The position numbers and the translations under genes were made by a program. Source: Candidatus Polarisedimenticolaceae bacterium (lineage in GTDB: Bacteria > Acidobacteriota > Polarisedimenticolia > Polarisedimenticolales > DASRJG01). From it: 64,000 nucleotides of DNA. Below, in pieces: positions 33,268 to 42,041 of the stretch. The stretch lies in contig DASUCV010000022.1 in the NCBI GenBank assembly GCA_036275915.1, positions 186,001 to 250,000 of the forward strand, in the 5' to 3' direction. Position 1 is the stretch's first letter. The number at the start of each line of letters is the position of its first letter. A model generated the notes under the pieces. It was not told the DNA's origin. It saw nothing but the letters and a program-made list of their open reading frames with translations, and did no database searches.

Positions 33268-34667
33268 TGACGACTGACATCCGCGAGAAGATCCTGATCC
33301 TGGAGGACGAGAAGCTCCTCCGCATGACCCTGCGCAAGCGCCTCGAGGACGCTGGCTACCAGGTCTTCGAGGCGGAGACCGGCCGCGCGGCGCTCGAGCT
33401 GATCGGGGACGATGAGGGGCAGGCCGACCTCCTGCTCCTCGATTTCAGGCTGCCGGACATGACCGGGATCGACGTGCTGAGGCGCGTGCGCGAGCTGCAC
33501 CTCGACACCTCCGCGATCCTGCTGACGGCGTTCTCGTCGATCGGGAGCGCGGTCGAGGCGATGAAGCTCGGCGCCCACGACTACTTGAACAAGCCGGTCG
33601 ACTACGAGGAGCTGCTCGCGACGATCGCCAAGGCGCTCGAGACGACGCGTCTCAAGCGCGAGGTCCGCCGGCACCGCACCGATCTCGTGCGCCAGTACGG
33701 CATCACCAACATCGTCGGCCGCTCGAGGGCCACCGAGCAGATCCTGGCGATGGTCCGCAAGGTCGCCGATTCCGCGGCCTCGACCGTCCTGATCCGCGGG
33801 GAGTCGGGGACCGGGAAGGACGTCGTCGCGAAGGCGATCCACTACGCGTCGAGCCGTGCCGCGAAACCGTTCATGAACATCACCTGCACGGCGCTCACCG
33901 AGACGCTCCTCGAGTCCGAGATGTTCGGGCACGAGCGCGGCGCCTTCACCGATGCGAAGACGCTGAAGAAGGGCCTGCTCGAGGTGGCGAACGGCGGCAC
34001 CGTCTTTCTCGACGAGATCGGCGACATGGGCGCGCAGCTCCAGTCGAAGGTCCTCCGCTTTCTCGAGGAGAAGACGTTCAAGCGGGTCGGCGGCTCCGCC
34101 GACATCCGGGTCGACGTACGCGTCATCGCCGCGACGAACCGCGACCTCGAGAAGATGGCGCGGACGGGGACGTTTCGCGAGGATCTCTTCTATCGTCTCA
34201 ACGTCGTCCCGATCGATCTCCCGCCCCTGCGCGAGAGGAAGGACGACATCCCCGACCTCGTCACGCACTTCCTGGAGACCTTCAACCGCGAGTTCAAGAA
34301 GCAGACGAAGCGCGTGACCCCCGAGGCGATGGCGTGCCTCGTCCGGCACGATTGGCCCGGAAACGTGAGGGAGCTCCGGAACGTCATCGAGCGGGTGATG
34401 ATCCTCGAGAGCCGCGAGGAGCTCGACGTCACGGACCTCCCGGAGGAGATCCTCCAGTCCCCGGCGGAATCGACCGGCCCGCCGCCGGCGAGCGCGGCGC
34501 AGGTCATCCGTCTCCCCGAGGAGGGGGTCTCCCTCCAGGACGTCCAGTTCGAGCTCGTGCGCCAGGCGCTCGAGCGCACCGGCGGCAATCAGTCGAAGGC
34601 GGCGCGCCTACTCCGGATCAGTCGCGACGCCCTGCGCTACCGGATGAAGACTTTCGGACTGGGTTAG
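33264..34667 (+). CDS. NtrC-family sigma-54 activator
   Basis: A 467-residue enhancer-binding regulator: receiver with D60, AAA+ domain with Walker A GESGTGKD, sigma-54 contact loop GAFTDA (the usual sequence is GAFTGA), Walker B GGTVFLDEIGD and R-finger region FREDLFYRLNV, and a Fis-type helix-turn-helix at the end (GGNQSKAARLLRISRDALRYRMK). The D in GAFTDA is an uncommon but known variant. It could act on the sigma-54 promoters found at 8241, 14168, 14476, 19040 and 47897, though direct evidence is lacking. Genes for giant cytochromes start 55 nt downstream. Confidence 0.94.
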   Translation: MMTTDIREKILILEDEKLLRMTLRKRLEDAGYQVFEAETGRAALELIGDDEGQADLLLLDFRLPDMTGIDVLRRVRELHLDTSAILLTAFSSIGSAVEAMKLGAHDYLNKPVDYEELLATIAKALETTRLKREVRRHRTDLVRQYGITNIVGRSRATEQILAMVRKVADSAASTVLIRGESGTGKDVVAKAIHYASSRAAKPFMNITCTALTETLLESEMFGHERGAFTDAKTLKKGLLEVANGGTVFLDEIGDMGAQLQSKVLRFLEEKTFKRVGGSADIRVDVRVIAATNRDLEKMARTGTFREDLFYRLNVVPIDLPPLRERKDDIPDLVTHFLETFNREFKKQTKRVTPEAMACLVRHDWPGNVRELRNVIERVMILESREELDVTDLPEEILQSPAESTGPPPASAAQVIRLPEEGVSLQDVQFELVRQALERTGGNQSKAARLLRISRDALRYRMKTFGLG

Positions 34668-34692
34668 GACGATTTCGACCCTTTTCCTTTGT

Positions 34693-34698
34693 TATAGT
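34693..34698 (+). promoter_or_regulatory. Candidate -10 box TATAGT for the 26-heme cytochrome operon
   Basis: TATAGT sits in a T-rich pocket (CTTTTCCTTTGTTATAGTCC) unlike the GC-rich surroundings, 24 nt upstream of the GTG start, leaving room for GGGAGG. No good -35 hexamer is seen. Confidence 0.45.
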
Positions 34699-34722
34699 CC
34701 CGCGTCCGGCGGGAGGATCCTC

Positions 34723-36672
34723 GTGCGCACCATCCGCGGCCGCGCGGCGTTCGTCGCGATGGCGGTCATGTTCGTGCTGCCTCCCGCCTTCGCCGCCGCC
34801 CCGCGAAAATTCGAAGCCAAGGCCTGCCTCGATTGCCACTCCGCCTTCGCCGAGACGCTGAAGCCGCTCTCCGTCTTCCACCCGGGGGTCAAGGACGCCC
34901 AGTGCGAGACCTGCCATCTGAGGCACGGGCTCGTCGGCAAGCTTCTCCTCAAGAAGGACGGGAGCGCGCTCTGCGTGTCCTGTCACTCGAAGGAGTCGAT
35001 CGGCCTCGACAAGCCGCACATCCATTCGGCGCTCAAGGGCGGTGAGAAGTGCACGACCTGTCACGAACCTCACGGCTCGAAGGCCCCGGCGCTGCTCCGC
35101 GCCGAAGGAGCGGAGACCTGCTACACGTGTCACGACCGCAAGCCGTTCGAGCGGAAGGACGTCCACGCCGTCCTGAAGACCACGGGATGCAAGGCCTGCC
35201 ACGACGCCCACAGCTCCGCCGAGCCCGCACTCCTGACGCGGCCCAAGAAGGACCTGTGCATCTCGTGCCACAAGCCCGAAGACGCGAGCTTCAAGAAGGC
35301 CCACGCCGACTACCCGGTCGCCTCCGCCGACTGCATGGTGTGCCACGATCCGCATTCCTCCGATCAGCCCAAGCTCATGAAGGGCTCCGCGCACGCGCCG
35401 GTCGTCTCCGGATCGTGCGACTCCTGCCATGCGGCGGCGGATGCTCCGAAGCCGTTCGAGGTGGTCAAGAAAGGCGCCGAGCTGTGCACGCAATGCCATG
35501 ACCTCGACGACCTGAAGGGGGGGGGAACGCACCTTCACGCACCGTTCGAGGCCGGCGACTGCGCCTCGTGCCACGATCCGCACGCCTCGCAGCAGGAGAA
35601 GCTGCTCGCGCGCCCGGGCGCCGAGCTCTGCGGCGCCTGCCACGCCGACGAGACGAAGAAATTCCCGTTCCCACACGCCGCCGTCGACGGTGGCTGCATC
35701 ACTTGCCATCGGCCCCACGCCGCGAGGCAAGAGAAGCTGCTCGACAAGCCCGTCGCCGACACGTGTATCGCCTGTCACGAAGACATCGGGACGGCGCGCC
35801 GGGCGAAGGTCCAACACGCGCCGGTCGCCGCGGGCGACTGCACGGCGTGCCACAACCCGCACGGTGCCGAAATCCCCAAGCTCCTGAAGGACCGTGCCGA
35901 CCGGTTGTGCTACGGCTGTCACGGCGATGCCGAGGTCGCTTTCGCGAAGAGCTCCGTCCATCAGCCGGTCCTCGCCGGCGAGTGCGCCTCCTGCCACCTC
36001 GTCCACGGCGGCCCCGAGCCGAAGCTCGTCAAGAAGACCGGTGCGGACCTGTGCGCGACGTGCCACGCCGCGCTCATGAAGGAAGACAAGAGCGAGACGA
36101 CCCATCCTCCGTTCGCCTCGGGCGATTGCGCGACCTGTCACGACCCGCACGCCTCGAGCCAACCGGGCATGGTCGTGGACGCGCAGGAGACGCTCTGTCT
36201 CGCGTGCCACTCGGAGCTCGACCCGTCGGCCAGGGGGGTCAAGAGCCGGCACGCGGCGTTCACCCAGGGCAAGTGCACGTCGTGTCACAGTCCGCACAAG
36301 GCCAAGCTCCCGAAGCTGCTCCTCGCGCAAGAGCCCGATCTCTGTCTGAGCTGTCACGGCCCGATCGGCGAGGCGCTCAAGGCCGGAAACACCCACCCAC
36401 CGGCGGAGAGCCAGTGCACGACGTGCCACCAGCCTCACTTCGCGTCCGAGCCGCGACTGCTCGTCGATCGCCAGCAATCGCTCTGCGCCGGGTGTCACGA
36501 CGTGAAGGAGGCCGCGTTCACGAAGGCCCACCTCGGCATCGACCCGTCGGTCATGAATTGCGTCCGCTGCCACGATCCTCACGGCTCGAAGGACCCGAAG
36601 CTGTTCAAGCCCGAGGTCCACGCGCCGTTCGCCGCGCGCTCGTGCGAGGAATGCCATGTCGTCAAGCGCTAG
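34723..36672 (+). CDS. Giant 26-heme c-type cytochrome of the paired-CXXCH family
   Basis: A 649-residue exported protein with a signal peptide (FVAMAVMFVLPPAFAAA) and 26 CXXCH motifs, one per 25 residues. The body repeats a unit: CxxCH-DPHxS-xxPKLL-xxxxxxLCxxCH, the paired CXXCH motif, with extra His residues (HAPV, HPPF) placed to act as distal ligands. It has no membrane anchor and would span the periplasm or lie outside the cell as a heme wire. GTG start with GGGAGG 6 nt upstream. The next gene begins inside its last codons (17-nt overlap), so the two are coupled. Confidence 0.94.
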   Translation: MRTIRGRAAFVAMAVMFVLPPAFAAAPRKFEAKACLDCHSAFAETLKPLSVFHPGVKDAQCETCHLRHGLVGKLLLKKDGSALCVSCHSKESIGLDKPHIHSALKGGEKCTTCHEPHGSKAPALLRAEGAETCYTCHDRKPFERKDVHAVLKTTGCKACHDAHSSAEPALLTRPKKDLCISCHKPEDASFKKAHADYPVASADCMVCHDPHSSDQPKLMKGSAHAPVVSGSCDSCHAAADAPKPFEVVKKGAELCTQCHDLDDLKGGGTHLHAPFEAGDCASCHDPHASQQEKLLARPGAELCGACHADETKKFPFPHAAVDGGCITCHRPHAARQEKLLDKPVADTCIACHEDIGTARRAKVQHAPVAAGDCTACHNPHGAEIPKLLKDRADRLCYGCHGDAEVAFAKSSVHQPVLAGECASCHLVHGGPEPKLVKKTGADLCATCHAALMKEDKSETTHPPFASGDCATCHDPHASSQPGMVVDAQETLCLACHSELDPSARGVKSRHAAFTQGKCTSCHSPHKAKLPKLLLAQEPDLCLSCHGPIGEALKAGNTHPPAESQCTTCHQPHFASEPRLLVDRQQSLCAGCHDVKEAAFTKAHLGIDPSVMNCVRCHDPHGSKDPKLFKPEVHAPFAARSCEECHVVKR

Positions 36673-37927
36673 GCTCGCGGTCGCGCTCGCGATGATGCTC
36701 CCGGCCGCGGCGCTCGCGGCCGACGACCCGACGGCGAAGTTCCACCTCAAGCCCGGGGCGGCGGGAACGATCTGCCTCGGCTGCCACGCCGATTTCCAGG
36801 ACGTTCTCAAGAGGCCCCACGTCCACACACCCGTGAAGGCCGGCAATTGCGCCGGATGTCACGACCCGCACGCCTCGACGCACGGCAAGCTCCTCGAGGA
36901 CGACCCCTCGAAGATCTGCGCCTCCTGCCACGGGTCGATGATCCCCGAAGGGGCGAAGAGCACGCACGCCGCCGTGGTGGAAGGCAAGTGCGTCTCCTGC
37001 CACGACCCGCACGGATCGCCGAACAAGGCGAACCTCGTCCGCGCGGGGAACGAGCTGTGCCTCGGGTGCCATGCGGACATCAAGGCCGGCCTCGACGCGG
37101 CGACACACAAGCACGGGCCGGTCACAGAGAGCTGCCTCAACTGCCACGACCCGCACGCGTCGAAGACCGCGCCGTCGCTCCTCGCGAAGGCACCGCCGGC
37201 GCTCTGCACCGGGTGCCACAACCCCTCGCAGCCCGGGTTCGGCAAGGCGCACATGGGGTATCCGGTGGCGGCGTCGAACTGCCTGTCGTGCCACGATCCT
37301 CACGGCTCGCCGAACAAGGGGATCCTCTGGGCGAGCGTCCACGCGCCGGTGGCGAACAAGCAGTGCGTCCAATGTCACGGCGCTCCTCCGGCCGCGGGTC
37401 CCGTCGTCGCCAAACGGCAAGCGCCGGAGCTTTGCCGCGGGTGCCACAACGCTCTCTTCGTCGAGATCGAGGGGAAGAAGCGCGTCCACGCACCGGTCCT
37501 CGAGCCGAAGTCGTGCGCGAACTGCCACACGCCGCATGCCTCCAAGGCCGACAAGCTCCTGCTCGCCCCGCAGAAGGCGCTGTGCGGAACTTGCCACGCT
37601 GATTCCGTGGCGCGGCAGGCCAAGTCGCTCGTCAAGCATCCCCCCGTCGACGAAGGCCAGTGCTCGACCTGCCATGCACCGCACGCCGCCGACGAGACGT
37701 TCCTCTTCGAGCAGGCGAACGTCATGGACCTCTGCGGCGCCTGCCACGACTGGAAGAACCACTCGGCCCATCCGATCGGGGAGAAGGCGATCGACAAGCG
37801 CAACCCGAACCTGACGGTGAGCTGCCTGAGTTGTCACCGCTCGCACGGCACCGCGTTCAAGTCGTTCCTCCATGCCGACCCGAAGAACGAGCTCTGCACC
37901 CAGTGCCACATCGAGCTCGCGAGGTGA
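36656..37927 (+). CDS. Sixteen-heme c-type cytochrome of the paired-CXXCH family
   Basis: A 423-residue exported cytochrome with a signal peptide (RLAVALAMMLPAAALAA) and 16 CXXCH motifs in the same paired repeat as its 26-heme neighbour (CHDPHASxxxxLL..LCxxCH). The two probably arose by repeat duplication and may contact each other. GAGGA lies 5-6 nt before the ATG, inside the previous gene. Localisation is periplasmic or extracellular; no lipobox is seen. Confidence 0.94.
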   Translation: MSSSARLAVALAMMLPAAALAADDPTAKFHLKPGAAGTICLGCHADFQDVLKRPHVHTPVKAGNCAGCHDPHASTHGKLLEDDPSKICASCHGSMIPEGAKSTHAAVVEGKCVSCHDPHGSPNKANLVRAGNELCLGCHADIKAGLDAATHKHGPVTESCLNCHDPHASKTAPSLLAKAPPALCTGCHNPSQPGFGKAHMGYPVAASNCLSCHDPHGSPNKGILWASVHAPVANKQCVQCHGAPPAAGPVVAKRQAPELCRGCHNALFVEIEGKKRVHAPVLEPKSCANCHTPHASKADKLLLAPQKALCGTCHADSVARQAKSLVKHPPVDEGQCSTCHAPHAADETFLFEQANVMDLCGACHDWKNHSAHPIGEKAIDKRNPNLTVSCLSCHRSHGTAFKSFLHADPKNELCTQCHIELAR

Positions 37928-37932
37928 GCGCG

Positions 37933-38796
37933 ATGAGGAAAGCCGCTTGGGTAGCGTTGCTCGCCTTCGGCAATTTACGGGCGGCCGAAGTCCTGAAGCT
38001 GCGTCCGACCGGGGTCCTCTACGCCGATGCTGCGGGGGTCGCGCTGAGCAAGCCCCAGGGGGTCGGGTGCGGCGTCGGCGCGTTCGTCGTCGCGGACAGC
38101 GGAAACGGCCGCGTGATCGAGTTCGAGATTTCGGGCGCCCTCGTGCGGACGACCACCGCGTTCGCCGTCAAGGAGATCGCCTACCCGATCCGCGCGGACC
38201 GCGGAAAGGACGGCACGCTGTTCGTCCTCGACGGGAAGTCGAGGCGGATCGGAAAGATCAAGGCCGACGGATCGTTCGGTGGCTGGATCGAGCTGGAAGG
38301 GGCGGTGATCGGTTTCGCCCTAGCGCCATCCGGGAACGTCTACGCCCTCGATCTCGCGGGCCACCGCGTCGTCGTCCTCGACCCGGCCGGTGCGGGGGCG
38401 CGCACGATCGCGCTTCCCGCCGACGCGCGTTTCCCGGTCGACGTCGCTCTCGGCTCCCACGAGACAGCGTACGTCGTCGACGCGGTGACGAAGCGCGTTT
38501 ACGGCGCTCGAGCCGAGGACAAGGAGTTCGCGCCGCTCGGGAAGTCGCTCGTCGAAGATCTCGACTTCCCCGGGGCCCTCGCGACCGACGGCGGCGGCCG
38601 CCTATTCGTCGCCGATCAGGACGGCGGCGGCATCGTCATCGTCGGCGCAGACGGGTCGTTCCGGGGCAGGCAGTCCGCCTTCGGGTGGAAGGACGGCTAC
38701 CTACGCTGGCCCTCCGGACTCTGCGTAAGCGGCAAGACGGTCGTCGTCGCGGACCGCGAGAATCAGCGCGTCGAGGTCTTTACCGTCGGAGAGTGA
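37933..38796 (+). CDS. NHL-repeat beta-propeller, exported, in cytochrome operon
   Basis: A 287-residue protein with a short signal peptide (AAWVALLAFGNLRAA) and six NHL-like blades (GAFVVADSGNGRVIEFE, GTLFVLDGKSRRIGKI, RLFVADQDGGGIVIV, KTVVVADRENQRVEVF). NHL propellers usually serve in protein binding. Placed 5 nt after the 16-heme gene, it may scaffold the giant cytochromes. Its 3' end overlaps the convergent parvulin gene by 34 nt. Confidence 0.88.
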   Translation: MRKAAWVALLAFGNLRAAEVLKLRPTGVLYADAAGVALSKPQGVGCGVGAFVVADSGNGRVIEFEISGALVRTTTAFAVKEIAYPIRADRGKDGTLFVLDGKSRRIGKIKADGSFGGWIELEGAVIGFALAPSGNVYALDLAGHRVVVLDPAGAGARTIALPADARFPVDVALGSHETAYVVDAVTKRVYGARAEDKEFAPLGKSLVEDLDFPGALATDGGGRLFVADQDGGGIVIVGADGSFRGRQSAFGWKDGYLRWPSGLCVSGKTVVVADRENQRVEVFTVGE

Positions 38797-40397
38797 ACCA
38801 GCGCCTTCAGCTCCGGCTCCGTCACGAGCATCTTCACCTGGGACGCGGCGCGTAGCTTCGCGACATAGGCTTCGAACGCCGCCTGTCGCTTCTCGCCGGA
38901 GAGCTTTCCTCGGATGCCACCTGCGACGTCGGCGAGGGGTTGGGTGTTGCCCGTGAAGAGATCGCGCACGAGCACGACCGTAGGCGGCCCCGTCGGCGGC
39001 GCGACCAGCCGGTATTCCCCCGCGTGCGCTCCGGCGAGCGACTCCTTGAGCGCCGGAGGCAACTCGTCACGGATGACCGGCGTGACGGGGATGCGAGCGT
39101 CCGCGGGCACGGCGGAGGGGTCGAGCCTCCCGTTCGCGTTCCCCTTCATCCACGCGACGTCGGCGCCCGCGCGGAGCTTCGCGAGCGCGGCCTCCGCCGC
39201 GGGGCGAGAATCGAACGCGACGGCGTCGAGCCGGATCATCTCCGGCTCCGTGAACTCCTTCTTGTGCGAGGTGTAATAGGCCTGGACCTCGGCATCGGTG
39301 ACGCTCACATCGGTCGCCAAGACCTTCCCGACGAACGCGCCGAAGAGCAGCTCGCGCCGCTTCTCCTCGAGCAGGGCGAGATAGGCAGGCTTCTTGTCGA
39401 GCCCGAGCCGCTTGGCCTCCTTGATGACGACGCGCTTGGCGATCAGGTCGTCGAGGATCTCCGACTTACGACGGTTGAGCTTCCCACGACCGCCGGCGTT
39501 CTCGGTGCCGTGGAACAGCCGTTTGCGGAGCGCGCCCGCGATCTCGCCGATCGTGATCGGCACCTCGCCCTGGATCGTCGCGACGGTGCGCTGGTCCTTG
39601 AGGAGAGCCTCGAAACCGGGCTCCTTCGCATCGAAATCGACCTGCAGCATCTTCCGATCGACCTTCGCGTATTTCGCGCGCAGCTCGTCGACGTAGGCGG
39701 AAATCGTCGCGGTCTGTGCTCGCTTCGCCACCTCGGCCTCGGCCTGCTCATGGAGCCCCGGGTCGTTCACTTGGCGCCGCTCGACGAGCCGCGTCACGGC
39801 GAACTGCTCACCCATCGCGTACGGCGCCGAGACCTGCCCCGGCTGGAGCTTGGCGAGGACGTCGATCACCTCCGGCTTCAGCTCGGACATCTTGATGAAC
39901 CCCTCGCCCTCGTCGATCTGCCCTTGGCCCTTGGCGGCGGCTTCTTTGATCGCGGCCTCGAAGTCCTTCGCCGCGACGAGCTGCTTCGCGTCCCCCTCTT
40001 TGGCCACGAGGATCGACCGCATCCGCACTTCGGTCGCCATCGCGCGCTCCATCGCCGCCACCGCCTTCGGGTCGGGCTTGATGGCGGCGATCCGCGTGGC
40101 GAACAGGCCGTCGCGCAACGTGTCCCGTTCGAAGACGCCGAGCTGATCCTTGACCTCGAGGGCGTCGTCGAGACCCATGCGGTCCGCCTCCTGCACGACG
40201 AGGGTCACCTTGATTCGCCGGTCGAGACCACGCCAGGGATCGGGATCGGACGCGCCGTCGAGATCGGACGCCAGTTGATGGAGCGTGATCGCGTCACCGT
40301 TGACGGTTGCGAGCTTGCGGTCCACGGGGGCGGTCGCCGAGGCTGCGGGGAGCGCGAGCACGAGGCCGACGAGCGCGGACGGGACGGAGCGGTTCAT
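38763..40397 (-). CDS. Periplasmic peptidyl-prolyl isomerase/chaperone with two parvulin-like domains
   Basis: A 544-residue exported SurA/PpiD-like protein. After a signal peptide and a SurA-type helical region (KLATVNGDAITLHQLASDLDGA) there is a degenerate parvulin domain (MRSILVAKEGDAKQL...LQPGQVSAPYAMGEQFAVTRLVERR, about 125-210), a second helical region, and another parvulin-like domain (about 350-480). It is the last gene of the barrel operon, where a dedicated chaperone for the outer-membrane barrel or exported cytochromes makes sense. Its start overlaps the previous stop by 4 nt. Confidence 0.88.
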   Translation of the reverse strand: MNRSVPSALVGLVLALPAASATAPVDRKLATVNGDAITLHQLASDLDGASDPDPWRGLDRRIKVTLVVQEADRMGLDDALEVKDQLGVFERDTLRDGLFATRIAAIKPDPKAVAAMERAMATEVRMRSILVAKEGDAKQLVAAKDFEAAIKEAAAKGQGQIDEGEGFIKMSELKPEVIDVLAKLQPGQVSAPYAMGEQFAVTRLVERRQVNDPGLHEQAEAEVAKRAQTATISAYVDELRAKYAKVDRKMLQVDFDAKEPGFEALLKDQRTVATIQGEVPITIGEIAGALRKRLFHGTENAGGRGKLNRRKSEILDDLIAKRVVIKEAKRLGLDKKPAYLALLEEKRRELLFGAFVGKVLATDVSVTDAEVQAYYTSHKKEFTEPEMIRLDAVAFDSRPAAEAALAKLRAGADVAWMKGNANGRLDPSAVPADARIPVTPVIRDELPPALKESLAGAHAGEYRLVAPPTGPPTVVLVRDLFTGNTQPLADVAGGIRGKLSGEKRQAAFEAYVAKLRAASQVKMLVTEPELKALVHSPTVKTSTR

Positions 40398-41479
40398 GGG
40401 TGAGCTTTCTCCAGTTGGACGAGGACGCCGCGGACGAGGTCGGAGGTCAGGAGGACGCCGGAGCGGACCCAGCGCGTGTCGAACCAGCGAAGGCCGTCGT
40501 CGCCTGCCGCGTAGCTGAACGACGACCAGACGACCCGGCGTGTACGTGCGTCGATCGCACGCGCCGAGAAACCGGAGGATGGGCTGCCCGGCGAGAGGCC
40601 GAGCGGGTCGTACTGCGTGATGCGGCCGGACACGACGATGTCGACGTCGAGGAGGGCGCGCACCGTATCGACCTGGGCGAGGGAGACTCCGTCCTCCTGG
40701 ATGACGCGGGTATCGAGGAGCGCCTGGCGAACCACCCCGGGCTCGACGATCTCGTACGCGGGGTCCTCGGAAAGGTGGCGTACGAACTGGAGGGCGAGCA
40801 GATCGCCGAGCCCGCGGTCGGGACCGTCCGTGAAGAACGGGAGCACCGCGACCCGCCGCCGCGCGGGGACGTCGCGCGGAGCCGTCGCCGCCAGCGAGCG
40901 CGGGAGGAACCGCTTCTCGACCTTCCTCGACGAGGACGGCCGGCCGCGCGCGATCGAGACGGCCAATTCCTCCGCCGCCATCGCGAGCAGGTCGTCGGCG
41001 TTCTTGCCGAGTCCGAGCCCGAAGGCACCCGGCTTCTCGAGCGCATGATGCGCCGTGCCGTCGGCCCACAAGATCGGCGCCTCCGGCGTGGCCCCGACGA
41101 GACGCGCGGTGAGCGCGACGCGCGGCATCTCGCCTTCGTGCCAGTCGTCCACCGCGGTCACGAGGATCGCCCCCGCGCCCGCCTCCGTGCCGAGCGCCGC
41201 GGCGATCGGCCCCGACACGCCGGACACCGATCGCTCCCGACGCGCCCGGAGGACCGCCTGGACCCGCTCGGCAGGCACGAGCGCGAAACCGCGCGCGACG
41301 AGCGCGGCCGCGAGGGCGTCCGTGATGCGGTCGACCGGCACCCCGGCGTTCAACGTGTCCGACGCGGGGAGGAGCGCGATCGGCACATGGCCCTCCGCGG
41401 CGTGGACTTCGGCCGCGAGGAGGAAGAGGAGTCCGGCGAGTAGGCCGGTCCTACTTGAAGAGCTTGTCCAGCAGGTCAC
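40394..41479 (-). CDS. Exported protein with two CsgG/TolB-N-like domains
   Basis: About 361 residues. Two repeats share the pattern of CsgG/TolB N-terminal folds: VPIALLPASDTLN...DRITDALAAALVARGFALVPAERVQAVL, and RRVAVLPFFTDGPDRGLGDLLALQFVRHL...YEIVEPGVVRQAL...DVDIVVSGRITQYD. The hydrophobic stretch LLAGLLFLLAAEVHAA is a signal peptide. The start is uncertain: GTG 41479, inside the preceding gene, is the only nearby start that keeps the signal peptide; it lacks a clear ribosome site. Role unknown; operon context suggests outer-membrane assembly or transport. Confidence 0.75.
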   Translation of the reverse strand: MTCWTSSSSRTGLLAGLLFLLAAEVHAAEGHVPIALLPASDTLNAGVPVDRITDALAAALVARGFALVPAERVQAVLRARRERSVSGVSGPIAAALGTEAGAGAILVTAVDDWHEGEMPRVALTARLVGATPEAPILWADGTAHHALEKPGAFGLGLGKNADDLLAMAAEELAVSIARGRPSSSRKVEKRFLPRSLAATAPRDVPARRRVAVLPFFTDGPDRGLGDLLALQFVRHLSEDPAYEIVEPGVVRQALLDTRVIQEDGVSLAQVDTVRALLDVDIVVSGRITQYDPLGLSPGSPSSGFSARAIDARTRRVVWSSFSYAAGDDGLRWFDTRWVRSGVLLTSDLVRGVLVQLEKAHP

Positions 41480-42032
41480 GGACCGCCTCGGTGGTGATCT
41501 CGTCCATCGGCTCACCGCCGCCGCCGAACAACCGGTCGGCCGCGGAGACGCCGCCTCTCGTCGAGGCCGCGCTCCAGACGACGCGGCCGGTCTGCGTCTC
41601 CATCATCTCGACGCTGATCGAGACGACGTTCGCCGACGCCGTTCCCGATCTCACCTCACCGTACTCCCGGACGACCCCGGTGATCACGGCGTCGACCTGG
41701 AGCAGCTTCCCCAGATTCGTACAGTCCTCGGCGGTCGGCGTCTGCGGCTTGGTGAGCCCCGCTCGGTCGATCCCGCGCGCGACTTCACCCGGAGGGAGGA
41801 CGTAGATCGAGCCCCCCGCTTGGAGCATCGTGCTGAAAACGTCGCGGACGCGCTCCCCGGCCGCAGGCGTCTGGGCCAGATTCGTGAAGGGGAGCACGCC
41901 GACCTTCTGGACGAGGCTGAAGTCCATCTTCGGGTCGTGAAAGGTGACCTCGGCCTTCCGGTGGGACGAGCAAGCGGAGACCCCGAACACGATCAAGACC
42001 GCCGTCGCGCGTGCCGTCCAGCTCGTTCTCAT
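41451..42032 (-). CDS. CsgG/TolB-N-like outer-membrane lipoprotein
   Basis: A 193-residue lipoprotein (lipobox VSAC) with one CsgG/GNA1162-like domain: VQKVGVLPFTNLAQ, FSTMLQAGGSIYVLPPGEVARGI, LQVDAVITGVVREYG, VEMMETQTGRVVWSA. Such proteins assist secretion or assembly at the outer membrane. It is 9 nt downstream of the barrel gene. With the next gene there are three copies of this domain in tandem order. Confidence 0.82.
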   Translation of the reverse strand: MRTSWTARATAVLIVFGVSACSSHRKAEVTFHDPKMDFSLVQKVGVLPFTNLAQTPAAGERVRDVFSTMLQAGGSIYVLPPGEVARGIDRAGLTKPQTPTAEDCTNLGKLLQVDAVITGVVREYGEVRSGTASANVVSISVEMMETQTGRVVWSAASTRGGVSAADRLFGGGGEPMDEITTEAVRDLLDKLFK

Positions 42033-42041
42033 CTCTTCCCC

